Of a DNA stretch of 64,000 bases, positions 21,595 to 32,340 are shown in pieces. The DNA is from Canna indica (Eukaryota > Streptophyta > Magnoliopsida > Zingiberales > Cannaceae). A program made the translations under genes and the position numbers. Under the pieces are notes generated by a model. The model had not been told where the DNA came from and ran no database searches. It worked only from the letters and a program-made list of their open reading frames with translations. How positions within the stretch are numbered: position 1 is the stretch's first letter; the number at the start of each line of letters is the position of its first letter. The stretch is taken from positions 91,599,501 through 91,663,500 of the forward strand of contig CP136890.1 of NCBI GenBank assembly GCA_034359265.1. The letters are read 5' to 3'.

Positions 21595-22715
21595 AAAAAT
21601 GCCCTGAACGTTTTCTCACGGGTACTAAAATATCCCTAAGGTTTTTTTTAAATCAAAAATACACATTACGTTATGGAATTGGATACAAAAATACTCCTAT
21701 AGGTAAACGATGTTAATTGAGAGATAACAGAGCTGACATGGCTGATGACTGTGACTGATGACGTGAGCATGTGGCGCGCATGCAAGCCAAGACATTTTCT
21801 CACGGGTACTAAAATGCCCCTGACATTTTCTCACGGGTACTAAAATATCCATAATATTTTCTCACATGTACAAAAATGCCCCTAATATTTTCTTATAGGT
21901 ACGTACTAAAATACCCTTAACGTTTATTTTGGAGCTAAAATACCCTTAAGATTATTGAAAATAGTACAAAAATGATACCAGACTAACTTTTATTAGGTGA
22001 GACTTAATGGAGATGTCGTAGATACTGATGGAGATGTTGACTTTGCACGTGCCGCACATGCAGAGAGCAACTTGCCACGCAACCGTAGGGGTGAGCAAAA
22101 AAATTAAAAAAATGGTTAATTGAAAAATCGGTTTGAAACTGAACCAAATTTTTCGATTAACCAATTTGTTGGTTTCAGTTTTGTTTTGTTTTTTATTTTC
22201 TAAATTTTCAATTTTCGATATCTTATGTGTCGCTTACGTGAAAGTTGCTCTCTGCATATGCGCAACGTGTAAAGTTAATATTTTTGTAAGCATCAACAAC
22301 ATCTCCGTTAAGTCGCACCTAACAAAAGTTAGTCTAATGTCATTTAATTTTGTATCATTTTTAATAATCTCAGGGGTATTTTAGCTCCAAAATAAATATT
22401 ATGAGTATTTTAGTACTCGTGAAAAAATATTAGGGGTATTTTTGTACCCATGAGAAAACGTTATGATCATTTTAGTACCCGTGAAAAAATGTCAGGGGAA
22501 TTTTAGTACTCGTGAGAAAATATTTTGGCTTGCATATGCACCACATGTCCACGTCATTAGTCACATTCATCAATTATGTCAGCTTCGTTATCTCTCAATT
22601 AACGTCGTTTACCTATAGATGTATTTTTTTACCCAATTCCATAACGTAAGGGGTATTTGATCCCAAAAAAACTTCAGAAATATTTTAGTACTCGTGAGGA
22701 AACGTCAGGAGCATT
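21595..22715. repeat. Large foldback (inverted repeat) element, right end cut by CACTA-1
   Basis: The left arm (about 21595-22080) carries phrases such as CGTTTTCTCACGGGTACTAA, TACCCTTAAGATTATTG and GATGTTGACTTTGCACG. The right arm (about 22210-22715) repeats them in reverse complement in the same order. The short centre (about 22100-22200) is itself inverted (GGTTAATTGAAAAATCGG / CCGATT-type). The arms approach 500 bp. The right arm stops at 22715, exactly where the CACTA terminus begins, so its outer end and duplication are missing. Long arms suggest a Mutator-like foldback. Confidence 0.7.
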
Positions 22716-22727
22716 CACTACTAGAAT

Positions 22728-23115
22728 AATGGGCATCAGCAACGGCTGATGCCGTTGCTGAGCCGTTGCTGAAGAGAATAAGCAACGGCCAAGCCGTTGC
22801 AATAGAGCCGTGACAGAAAGTCGCGTTGCTGATGACTTAGCAACGGATCAGCAACGGCCGCTCGGGCCGTCGCTCAAAATATTATCAGCAACGGTCGCTC
22901 GGGCCGTCGCTAAAAATATTATCAGCAACAATTTTGCCACAGACCCGGAGCCGTTGCTGATAACATTAATAGCAACGGCCGCTGTGTCCGTAGCAACACC
23001 GTTACTAAAACTCCGTCGCTAAGCCGTTGCTGTAGGTCATCAGCAACGACTTTCGATACACTTTTAGCAACGGCTTTCCCACGGACGCCCGTGGGAAAGC
23101 CGTTGCTGATGACGT
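22728..23115. repeat. CACTA-1 3' subterminal repeats (AGCAACGGC)
   Basis: Dozens of direct and inverted copies of AGCAACGGC/GCCGTTGCT occur. They include a near-perfect hairpin at about 23067-23107 (GGCTTTCCCACGGACG / CGTGGGAAAGCC). In En/Spm elements such motifs are the TNPA binding sites. The same set recurs at 31996-32340 and 38706-38945. Confidence 0.85.
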
Positions 23116-23411
23116 ATAGCAGCAGACAGAAAATTTGAAAATTTTAAATTTCCATTGATACATTGATACATTTATCTGATACATAACTCACACACCCATA
23201 CCCTCATACACACATTCATTCACACATCACAAACACCTCATACACATTCATTCACACATCACAAACACACCAAGATATACATCAAAACAATTATATTTAT
23301 ATTGAAAATTATCCACGATAGTATAAAAACAATTCAAATGCAAAATTGAAGTATCAATATCCAAACAAAATAAGTTAAACAAGTTCAATATCCAAACAAA
23401 AAATCTCACGA

Positions 23412-24947
23412 TCACGATGGAGGATGGTCTGGATTATATGGCGGGGTCTGGAGCGCTTGAGTGTACACCGGCGTGGACTGACTCGAGGATGATGGATTAG
23501 ATGATGCCGAAGAGATGACTGCTTCGGGATGACCTGACAAGTTGCGTAGCATAGCTTCTATATTCGCCATCGTCTGACTCTGGCGCTCCATCATCTCAGT
23601 CTGACGCGCGACCGTCTCCTCTAGTGTCCTTATCCTATTACTATGATCATAACTGGATCTGGAGGTGGACGGCCGCTCACCAGCGACCGGAGGGGTCGGT
23701 GCCCCAAGTGGCCCTAGTACGGCTCGCGCATGACCACTATCTGCGAAGCCATATACGCGGCCATGGTCCCAGCCACCTGCGGCCTCGACCCACGATGCTG
23801 CGTCAAAGTCCTCGGGGGTACCCCCGCGCTGCACCACCGTCTGGCTGTAGGTCTCCTACTCGAGTTTGATTTTTTGTTTAATATTTATCATAAAACTTAA
23901 ATTATAAATATATAATGAACAATTTAAACAAATATATAATTACCATAATGTATGTCGCGCGGTTGTGGATGTACTCCCCCGTCCCATGTGCTCGACGGTG
24001 AGTCCGCTCAAACACCGCCATCGGGGAGGGTCGCTGGACAGTCCCGTCATCCGACACCGTCGTCTACATTTACAAAACAAATACATTAATTAGTACACAT
24101 AATAACAAATAAAATATATAATTAAAAGATATACTTACCATACGGTTTGTGTGCACTGCAAATGCAACAGAGCCGTCGGTGTGACGCGCTGCTCCCCCCG
24201 ACATGCGATTTCTAGCCGCATTCCGAGAAACCTCCTGCCATCGATCCGTCGACCATATCCCCACGAGCTGGTCCCATATATCCGGAGTAATCCAACCGGG
24301 GCCGTATCCCCGAGTCTCCGCGATGTTAGTGGTCCCAGCTCGGGCCATCGCTTGGGACCGAGCCTGCCCCAGCTGCCCGTTGTATCTTGCCCGGGAAATA
24401 GCCTCCCAAGCAGCGTAAATGAAGGGCCTCTGGTCCTCGGCCCATGTATAGCGAGCCTGCAAAATAATAATATCAGTACCAATATTAATATATCATCATG
24501 CATGTAAAAAATAATAATAATACGTGCCTCAAACTCGCGCCATAACATGTCGACGTGCTCGCTAGGCACGTGAGACCACGTAGGCCATGCCCCGTGCATG
24601 TATCGTCGAATAGTAGAAGAAATGCTCATCGACACTTCTTCTTGCTCGAACCTGCACAACAAAAATAAATTTTAATATTATATTATGATATAATGAATTT
24701 GTAATGATTCATAATTCATGATATATTACCGCTCCCCAATCACGCTAATCAATCTACGTGACTCTGTGGCTGGTGGAGGCTGCCACCTGTTCGGCCCGCG
24801 TGGCCGCCTACGTCTGGATGTACTAGCCTCGGCAGTATCATCCTCATGAGGATCAGCAACAGGAGGATCAGCAGCATGAGTAAGTGCTGGAGTCTCACCG
24901 ATCGGAGACTCCGAACCTCTCCTGCGTCGATAACCACGACCAGACAT
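23412..24947 (-). CDS. CACTA-1 TNPA-like protein (Ptta/En/Spm plant transposase family), five exons
   Basis: Exons: 24730-24947, 24528-24651, 24139-24456, 23944-24063, 23412-23855, together 1224 nt and 407 aa, phases consistent. It starts MSGRGYRRRR with an Arg-rich basic stretch. The middle carries the family's core (ITPDIWDQLVGIWSTDRWQE, NAARNRMSGGAARHTDGSVA, then RPSPMAVFERTHRRAHGTGE). A coiled-coil-prone Met/Gln segment lies near the C-terminus. This matches the Ptta/En/Spm plant transposase family (PF03004-like), the TNPA counterpart that binds subterminal repeats. Intron 2 (24457-24527, 71 nt) has a GC donor (GAG|GCACGT) with a normal CAG acceptor. A GT four bases on would shift the frame away from the conserved core. 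The gene lies 75 bp below TNP2 in the same direction. It looks intact. Confidence 0.8.
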
Positions 24948-25022
24948 ATCTGTCGAACAGACATATAATCAGATTATTGTATAAATAGTAGAGATATATT
25001 TAATAAAATATATACTTTACAA

Positions 25023-28000
25023 TTATTCTTCATCATCTGAATAATAGTCTTCGAATTCTTCTTCTTCTTCCTCTTCTTCATCTTCTTCATCTCCAGCTTC
25101 CTCAATTTCCTGATCGTCATCATCAGCATATTCAACTTCTAATTGAATTGACGTTGTGTCTGCATCCTCGAGTATTGGAATAATACGATCCACAGCAGGA
25201 AGATCATCTTCTTGATAGAAACCAGGAGGATCATTTTCTCCTACTATCGGATCAATTTTTCCTCTACCTTTTGTCTTACAGACTACACGCCAATCTGCTC
25301 TATCTTTATTTCGAGCCGGATACTTCGCGTAATATACTTGTTCGGCTTGTGATGCCAATATAAAAGGCTCATTTGCTGCCAATTTCGATTTGTAATTTAC
25401 CTCAATAAGTTTGTATTTTGGATGAACTTTCATGCCCCTTTCTGTTGCATCGAACCAATGACATCTAAATAGGATCACTGATTTCAAGCCGAAGTAGTGC
25501 AACTCTATCACTTCTTCCACCAGTCCATAAAAATCCATATCACATTCAACATAGGTTGTCCCTTTCACGCAGACCCCAGCATTCATCGTCTTCTTTGCAA
25601 ATGAATATTCAACCGTGTGAAATTTATACCCGTTAACAAAATATCCGCTATAGCACGACACAAGTCGCGACGGTCCACTAACAAACTCAAATATTTTTTC
25701 ATCTATTTCAGCTCTGTGATCTTTGCTGTAAGTCTGAATCCAAGTAGGGAAATCACGATTCCGTAATCTCTCCAATTCTTGATCGTTGTGAATAGAGTAT
25801 TTTTGCACCATCTCAATGTCAAATATTTCAATGAATTGTTCAATCTCTGGACAATTGAGTAATACATACAAGTGTGCCAAATGATACTCTTCATCGCTTA
25901 AGTGTCGAGATGGACGAGAACCAAAAGCACGACCAGAGTGACAAAATATATTTAAACGTCCATCTGAATGTCGAACACCCCCGTCGTCGTTACGTGGAAG
26001 ACGATCAAATCTTGTATGTACTGTCGATTCAAAGTAAAATGAGCAGAATGTTGAAATTTCTTGGATGATATACGATTCAGATATTGATCGTTCAACAGCT
26101 GCGGTGTTCTTTACTTTTTTCTTCAGACGATTCATGTATCTTTCAAATAAGTACATCCAACGATATTGAACGGGGCCACCAACTCGTGCCTCGTATGCCA
26201 AGTGTATCGGTAGATGCTCCATCGAGTCAAAAAATGCAGGAGGGAAAAACTGCTCCAGCTTGCATATGATTTCAACAATATTATTTTCAAGTGTTGACAT
26301 ATCTTCGACTCGAAGGACATTTGCACAGATGCTTCTAAAAAACATACTTAATTCAGTCAACAGACCCCAAATATTATCAGGTAGAAGATCTCGAAATGCG
26401 ATCGGAAGTAATCTCTGCATGAATACATGACAATCATGGCTCTTCATCCCTGATATTTTGCAATCATCGACGTTCACACATCGAGATAAGTTTGAAGCAT
26501 ATCCATCGGGTAATCTGAGTTCTTTTACCCATTGACAAACATCTTTGATCTGTTGTTTATTTAACACATATAGGGCCTTCGGTTTCAGATATCGTCCGTT
26601 GACCTCTTGTAACTCCAACTCTGGTCTTTTACAAAGTATTTTCAGATCATGTCGGGTTTTGACATTATCTTTAGTTTTTCCAGAAATATCCATCAAAGTG
26701 TTGAAAATATTATCAAACACATTTTTTTCAATGTGCATGACATCTAAATTATGTCGAATCAATAATGAACTCCAATAGGGCAATTCCCAAAAGATACTTT
26801 TTTTCACCCAGTTGTGTGTTTGGCCAAAACCTGACACTCTTTCATTGCGACCAAATACTATATCTGGAAGTGCTGAAACACGTGCTAACATTTGTTCACT
26901 AGACAACATCGGTGGTGGCCCATCTCTTTCGACTCTGCCCTTAGTAAATTTATTACGATTCCATCGATACTGGTGATGAACCGGTAGGAATCGACGATGA
27001 CAATCAAAGAATGAGATTTTTCGTCCGTTCTGAAAACTGATTGATTTAGAGTGTTCCATACAATACGGGCAAGAGAGTCGGCCATGAGTGCTCCAACCCG
27101 ACAACATGCTGTACGCGGGGAAATCATTGATTGTCCACAAGACCGCGGCCTTTAAATTGAAGTTTTGCTTCCGATGACAATCATAAGTGACAGCTCCCTC
27201 AGTCCACAATGTTTTCAATTCATCTATCAAGGGTCTGAGAAATATGTCAATTTCTTTTCGCGGACCCTTAGGACCCGGAATAATCATCGAAAGATAAATA
27301 AATTCATCTTTCATGCACATTGATGGTGGCAAATTATAAACTGTCAGCAGCACTGGCCAAACTGAATAAGGAGTTGCAGAATGTCCAAACGGATTAAAAC
27401 CATCTGTGCACAATCCCAATCTGATATTTCTAGTATCCATAGCAAATGAAGGATAACATGTATCCAAATGTTTCCATGCTTCACTGTCAGATGGATGAGT
27501 CATTACTGTATCATCACGACTTCTTGCATGCCAACTCATGTAGGGGGCTGTCTTTTCCGACATGAATAATCTTTGAAGTCTCGGTGTTAGTGGAAAATAC
27601 CGAAGCACCTTAAACGGGATATTTTTCTGTCGGACCGATTTCTTCTCCTTGTAACGAGGGTGTTGACATACAGGGCATTTATCCAACTGCACATTTTCTT
27701 TATAATATAAAATGCAGTTATTTTGGCACGCGTGTATTTTTTCGTACCCAAGCCCCAATTTTCTCATTAGCTTTTTAGTCTTATAAAAAGTAGGCTCAAA
27801 CTTGTTATCAGTAGGCAGCATTCCATTAATCAATCCAGCAATCCGATCATACGCAACTCCGCTGATATTACAATCGGCCTTGATGTTTAAGAGCCGTGTC
27901 ATTGCTGAAAACCTAGTGTATTTAGGACAATTCTCATACAAAGGTTCATCGGCAGCTTTCAACATCTCGTAAAATTCTGCAGCTTCTTTATTCGGTAATT

Positions 28001-28484
28001 CAATCTCTACCGCAGCCCCTACTTCTGTGATATCAACCACTGTAGTACCTAGTGTGACTGATGTCTGAAGAACTGGCCGATCAACATTATCATTCAGGCG
28101 GAATTGACCCCCAAGACTATCAAGTATCATAGTTCTATAGGGATTACATTGACCGGATGAAGAAGCACCAGCAGAGGAAGATTCACCATATGTCTGAACG
28201 ACAGGATTGCTCGACGTCCCGACTTCGCGTGACTCCCCGTGACAAGTCCATAGAAAATATCTTGGTGCAAATCCTTTGCTATATAGATGCAGAGTGACAG
28301 TCTCCTGATCCAAAAATCGTCCATTTGAACAAATGCGGCACGGACATCGGATTTGATCACCGATGCTAACGAAATTCCGATTCGAATAGGCGAAATTTAG
28401 GAAGTACGTTACGCCTAATCGAAACTCATTCGTTAAAGCTCCACGATCAAGACGTCGGTACATCCAACTTCGATCAGCCGACAT
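25023..28484 (-). CDS. TNP2: CACTA-1 TNP2 transposase, full length
   Basis: A single frame of 1153 aa begins at the ATG at 28482-28484 (MSADRSWMYRRLDRG). In-frame TTG codons upstream are less likely starts. Domain order: Transpos_assoc zinc-binding module at about 1-85 (CPCRICSNGRFLD); Cys-rich segment near 250-285 (CQNNCILYYKENVQLDKCPV); TNP2/Transposase_21 core at about 330-620 (WPVLLTVYNLPPSMCMKDEF, MLSGWSTHGRLSCPYCMEHS, LDVMHIEKNVFDNI); DUF4218 at about 700-830; DUF4216 at about 950-1030 (VEYSFAKKTMNAGVCVKGT); a strongly acidic Glu/Asp tail in the last 45 residues. TNP2 cuts and joins CACTA ends in the nucleus. No stop or frameshift occurs, so this is a potentially active transposase in an element lacking its own 5' terminus. 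Confidence 0.93.
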   Translation of the reverse strand: MSADRSWMYRRLDRGALTNEFRLGVTYFLNFAYSNRNFVSIGDQIRCPCRICSNGRFLDQETVTLHLYSKGFAPRYFLWTCHGESREVGTSSNPVVQTYGESSSAGASSSGQCNPYRTMILDSLGGQFRLNDNVDRPVLQTSVTLGTTVVDITEVGAAVEIELPNKEAAEFYEMLKAADEPLYENCPKYTRFSAMTRLLNIKADCNISGVAYDRIAGLINGMLPTDNKFEPTFYKTKKLMRKLGLGYEKIHACQNNCILYYKENVQLDKCPVCQHPRYKEKKSVRQKNIPFKVLRYFPLTPRLQRLFMSEKTAPYMSWHARSRDDTVMTHPSDSEAWKHLDTCYPSFAMDTRNIRLGLCTDGFNPFGHSATPYSVWPVLLTVYNLPPSMCMKDEFIYLSMIIPGPKGPRKEIDIFLRPLIDELKTLWTEGAVTYDCHRKQNFNLKAAVLWTINDFPAYSMLSGWSTHGRLSCPYCMEHSKSISFQNGRKISFFDCHRRFLPVHHQYRWNRNKFTKGRVERDGPPPMLSSEQMLARVSALPDIVFGRNERVSGFGQTHNWVKKSIFWELPYWSSLLIRHNLDVMHIEKNVFDNIFNTLMDISGKTKDNVKTRHDLKILCKRPELELQEVNGRYLKPKALYVLNKQQIKDVCQWVKELRLPDGYASNLSRCVNVDDCKISGMKSHDCHVFMQRLLPIAFRDLLPDNIWGLLTELSMFFRSICANVLRVEDMSTLENNIVEIICKLEQFFPPAFFDSMEHLPIHLAYEARVGGPVQYRWMYLFERYMNRLKKKVKNTAAVERSISESYIIQEISTFCSFYFESTVHTRFDRLPRNDDGGVRHSDGRLNIFCHSGRAFGSRPSRHLSDEEYHLAHLYVLLNCPEIEQFIEIFDIEMVQKYSIHNDQELERLRNRDFPTWIQTYSKDHRAEIDEKIFEFVSGPSRLVSCYSGYFVNGYKFHTVEYSFAKKTMNAGVCVKGTTYVECDMDFYGLVEEVIELHYFGLKSVILFRCHWFDATERGMKVHPKYKLIEVNYKSKLAANEPFILASQAEQVYYAKYPARNKDRADWRVVCKTKGRGKIDPIVGENDPPGFYQEDDLPAVDRIIPILEDADTTSIQLEVEYADDDDQEIEEAGDEEDEEEEEEEEFEDYYSDDEE

Positions 28485-28565
28485 GATTCTGTCAATCAAT
28501 GATAATTTCTTTGGTTAATGTCTTTAGGTGAGATTGTCCTATTCCATTCGGGATTTATGTTATTC

Positions 28566-28741
28566 GTACTGCACTTACGTTTTTATTTTAACTGTTAACT
28601 AATTATTCTAAATTTCGACAGCATCTCCCTACAGTTCTCCAAATACGCATATCATCTGGGCGCGTATCGGAGAACAAGAGAGATGTTGCCGAATTTTAGA
28701 ATAATTAGTTAACAGTTAAAATAAAAACGTAAGTGCAGTAC
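28566..28741. repeat. Long near-perfect hairpin just upstream of TNP2 (CACTA-1)
   Basis: The left arm begins GTACTGCACTTACGTTTTTA and the right arm ends with its reverse complement, TAAAAACGTAAGTGCAGTAC. Pairing extends about 80 bp with few mismatches around a loop near CATATCATCTGG. It lies about 80 bp above the TNP2 start codon. CACTA-2 has the same structure with a decayed left arm. Confidence 0.8.
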
Positions 28742-28957
28742 AAATAACTATATTCCCAAATTGTCCAATCAGGGACAATTCAAGAATTGTACGTCGTATA
28801 AAAGATCATCTACTTCTTTTACACGAACATACAATTCCCGAACGGATCTAAGGTTTTGCTAAATCATATCTGATTCGTCGATGCGTACGTGAAACATATC
28901 AACTCGTCGGATGGATGATTATTTTCTAAATGTTTCAAGACAGTTCGAGTCCATATT

Positions 28958-29275
28958 GGACGATTTCGGCGCGCGTCCGAAGTGGACGATTCCGGCGCGA
29001 GTCCGAAGTGGACGATTCCGGCGCGAGTCCGAATTGGATGATTCCGGCGCGCGTCCGAAGTGGACGATTCCGGCGCGAGTCCGAATTGGACGATTCCGGC
29101 GCGCGTCCGAAGTGGACGATTCCGGCGCGAGTCCGAATTGGACGATTCCGGCGCGCGTCCGAAGTGGACGATTCCGGCGCGAGTCCGAATTGGACAATTC
29201 TGGCGCGCGTCCGAAGTGGACGATTCCGGCGCGAGTCCGAATTGGACGATTCCGGCGCGCGTCCGAAGTGGACGA
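28958..29275. repeat. 26-bp tandem array, about twelve units
   Basis: The unit is GACGATTCCGGCGCG followed by CGTCCGAAGTG or AGTCCGAATTG. The two variants alternate, so the higher-order period is 52 bp. All six frames stay largely open because of the repeat. CACTA-2 has only about four units at 38130-38235. The array ends exactly where similarity between the two CACTA elements ends. Confidence 0.85.
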
Positions 29276-30090
29276 TTCATATATATGTATTTATATATAT
29301 TATTTTTTATTAAACATATATATTAATTATATAATTTATATTCACGATGAATAAAATTTATTTTTACAACATGAATAATATATTCAAGTTAATTTTTTAC
29401 TTCTAATATTATGTCAAGTACTAATAATGCACTAAAGAGCAATTATTTTTCTATATGTATTTATAATTTTGTTAATCTTTTATTAATTTTTTAATTTTAT
29501 TCACATATTATGCTTCATAAAGTTGGTCTTAAAGAGCTTGCGAACAATTAAGATGAAAAAAATATTTTTTTAATGAATAAAATAATTTTAATTATTTTTA
29601 ATTTAAAGTTTTTAATATTATTTTTAAAATATAAATATAGACAAAGAAATATGTATTATTATGATTTCAATTAAAAATTTGAAGTTGCCCCCTCCCCCTT
29701 AAACTTCTGCGTCCCCCACTATTCATTTAAAAAAATTGATCAATTATTTGTATATTATGAATTATATAAGAATTTGGAGGGGCACACGTAGTTTATGGCG
29801 GTCAGCTTGTATTAGCATGCATTTTTTGAGTCATTATGAGATTTGTCCATGAAATAAGAAATATGTACTCTAGTGTTCAGGTTGTCTCATGTCAAATTTA
29901 ATTGATCAGTAGAAAAAAAGAAAAGAAAAAAAAGACAACTATTATGGAGTCAGAGTCCATAGGAATTTTTATAGAGCCTCATATAAGAGCAAACATTACT
30001 ACAATATGTTGTGTTTGACACATTGTTAAATAATGTTATAATGGTAATTCACATTACTACAAAATAAATTGTCACATTTAATTTACCGAT
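29276..30090. other. AT-rich DNA right of the truncated CACTA-1
   Basis: No gene was seen. From about 29985 to 30090 there is a decayed MITE-like stretch (CATTACTACAATATGTTG, AATGGTAATTCACATTACTA). Its partner (GTGGTAATCCACATTGG) lies near 31112-31140, suggesting one element split by the insertion at about 30092-30975. Confidence 0.35.
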
Positions 30091-30298
30091 AATATAATAT
30101 TAGGATCTAGGAAGCACGTACACTTCCAAGGACTGTCTGTCCGTGTGTCCGCAACACCGCGGACACCGACACACGAAGACACTCGTCCGACACATGTGTC
30201 CGACGTGTCCTAGAGTGTCTTGACCAGTCAACTTTTTTTTTACCCGGACACGACTCAGACATGACCCAAAAATTCGGACACGGCCATCTCGACGTTTT

Positions 30299-30299
30299 A

Positions 30300-30380
<81 letters not shown>

Positions 30381-30407
30381 CATCATCATCATCATCATCA
30401 TCATCAT
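30299..30407. repeat. Compound microsatellite (AAT)n-(CAT)n
   Basis: About 27 uninterrupted AAT units run directly into nine CAT units. The poly-Asn/poly-His frame it creates is not a gene. Confidence 0.95.
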
Positions 30408-30707
30408 TTTAGACGCGAAACCCAATTGCCCACTACTCTAATTCGGTAATGCCTAACCCGATTGCTCATCTAGTCACCCTAATCCCAAACCTGATCGCCC
30501 ACTCTACTCCTCGACGACTCCTTCACAATAGCGACCATTGGCTCCTCCGTGAGAATCGCCACTCATCCGGATATCGGACGAGTTGGAGAACTTGTACTTG
30601 TGCGAAAATTATAGCCACAAAGCTTCAAGAACATAAAAAATGGATAGTGAAGCTACATACTTGCTTGAAAGTGCAAGGCTAAAATCAATTCCTCTTCCAC
30701 CGTTATA

Positions 30708-30866
30708 GGAAATTATTTTGTTCATATATATATATATGAAACTATGAATCGTGGGTTTTTTCTAGGACCTTTAGTGAAGGCCTTCAACATGCAAGCTAGC
30801 TAGGGAAATTATTTTGTTCATATATATATATATATATATGAAACTATGAATCGTGGGTTTTTTCTA
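30708..30866. repeat. Direct duplication with (TA)n length change
   Basis: GGAAATTATTTTGTTC, then (AT)n, then GAAACTATGAATCGTGGG and TTTTTTCTA occur at about 30708-30764 and again at about 30804-30866. The second copy has a longer AT run. Confidence 0.8.
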
Positions 30867-30975
30867 ATCTTTATTTTTTATATACTTATCTATATATGTC
30901 GTGTTTGTGTCCTATAAAAATTTGAAGTTGATGTGTCCATGTGTCCGTGTCGTGTCCTGTGTCAATGTCGGTGCA

Positions 30976-31642
30976 TCCTAGCATTATCTTGTTTGACATG
31001 TTTGGTCAACATAGATATCAATTTGATTTTATATTTTTTGACTTAACAAAAAATTATTGTCAAAATTTTATAGTGTCTTGCATGGAGAATAATATATAGA
31101 AGAGAAAGACACTGTGGTAATCCACATTGGACAATTTGGATTACCAATAAACGTCTAAACCAAACATCGTAATGTGTGGGACCTAAAATTTGCCGATAAT
31201 GCAGGTAAATTATTGCATACCAAACACCCCCAAGAGTAGAAGGGTGGGGTTCACTCTTAGACAACACAGGTGCACTAGTATTTTAGGTTCAATTTTAATA
31301 ATACTAGGTTCATTTTTAATAATGCTAGATTATTTCTACTTGAACCTCCATAGAAATTTGCATGAAACTTGGCTCTATAATAATTGTACTCACTATTATT
31401 AGATTATTCTTTTCAATGTGATTGAGCTACTCACGTCAATGAGCCTATGATTGACACATCGCACACGTCAAGTTGATATGACAAAATGCAAGTTAAGTCA
31501 ATCATTGAGTTAAGTAGTTGATAAGTTGACGAAAAGAATCAACAAATGATAAAAATCGGAATCTATTGTTTTGAATGGCCAAAATACTTAATATATTTTT
31601 TCAAAAAAAATCAAAATTAATTTTCTCGGCATAATCCTAATA
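30976..31642. other. AT-rich intergenic DNA
   Basis: It holds the right half of the split MITE (near 31100-31200) and otherwise nothing recognisable. Confidence 0.35.
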
Positions 31643-31995
31643 GGAAAAATATCTAAATATAATATGTACTTTGGCATCTATTTCAATTGTGGCATGTACT
31701 TTCATTTGTCTCATTTGTGTATATGTACTAATATATTTATTTCAATTATAGCATGTTGTCAAATTTTCGTCGAGCACATTATTAAATTAACGACCTGGCA
31801 TGCTGACCTGTATAAAAAATATTTTTTAATATAAAAATTTTATAACTTAATAAGTGGGGTCCATTCCTCTCTCTCTCGGCGAAAGAAATCCAAAGCAAGG
31901 TATCTGATGCGCCCCCCCGGATCCGCTGCCGCCGACGAAAGAAATTTTTTTTATAACTTAATAAGTGGGGTCCATCATCTTTTATAACACTACTA

Positions 31996-32340
31996 GAAAA
32001 ATGGTCATCAGCAACAGCTGATGCCGTTGCTGAAGATCATCAGCAACGGCCGGAGCCGTTGCAATGGAGCCGTGACAGAAACTCGCGTTGCTGATAACTT
32101 AGCAACAGATCCGCAACGGCCGCTCGGGTCGTTGCTAAAAATATTATCAGCAACGGTTTTGCCACGGACCCGGAGCCGTTGCGGATAACATTAATAGCAA
32201 CGGCCGCTGAGTCCGTAGCAACGCCGTTAGTAAAATCCCGTCGCTAAGCCGTTGCTGTAGGTCATCAGCAACGACTTTCGATAAACTTTTAGCAACGGCT
32301 TTCCCACGGACAGCCGTGGGAAAGCCGTTGCTGATGATGT
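31996..32340. repeat. CACTA-2 3' subterminal repeats
   Basis: Direct and inverted AGCAACGGC motifs include the GGCTTTCCCACGGACAG / CCGTGGGAAAGCC hairpin near 32298-32333, as in CACTA-1. Confidence 0.85.

Larger units (their letters stand above)
22716..29275 (-). mobile_element. CACTA-1 (En/Spm superfamily), 5' end missing
   Basis: The left terminus is CACTACTAGAATAATGGGC, followed by AGCAACGGC-rich subterminal repeats. It carries the TNPA-like gene (23412-24947) and TNP2 (25023-28484), both minus strand, so the left end is the element's 3' end. It is closely similar to CACTA-2 up to the 26-bp tandem array. Similarity stops at 29275 and the expected leader, GC-rich first exon and CTAGTAGTG terminus are absent. 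A short direct repeat (CATTCATTCACACATCACAA) occurs near 23205-23270. Missing one end, it should be immobile, though its genes are intact. Confidence 0.9.
30092..30975. mobile_element. Decayed TGTCCG-rich element with microsatellites
   Basis: Both ends are rich in inverted GTGTCCG/CGGACAC words. The outer edges are roughly inverted (TAGGATCTAGGAAGCACG against TAGGATGCACCGACATTG). No convincing target duplication was found. The interior carries the microsatellite at 30299-30407 and a direct duplication at 30708-30866. Confidence 0.45.

Noticed and set aside
24135..24662. A 175-codon alternative frame through the TNPA-like gene
   Set aside because: It lies in the wrong phase relative to the conserved core (NRMSGG ... 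HTDGS); it is a shadow kept open by composition.
28958..29275. Regular array looked at as a CRISPR-like or satellite structure
   Set aside because: Units are contiguous without unique spacers, the window is plant nuclear DNA, and the same short array occurs inside CACTA-2.
28864..29354. Several long repetitive open frames
   Set aside because: The 26-bp array keeps frames open on both strands; the peptides are repeats with no family.
30261..30449. Poly-Asn/poly-His protein
   Set aside because: A translated microsatellite.
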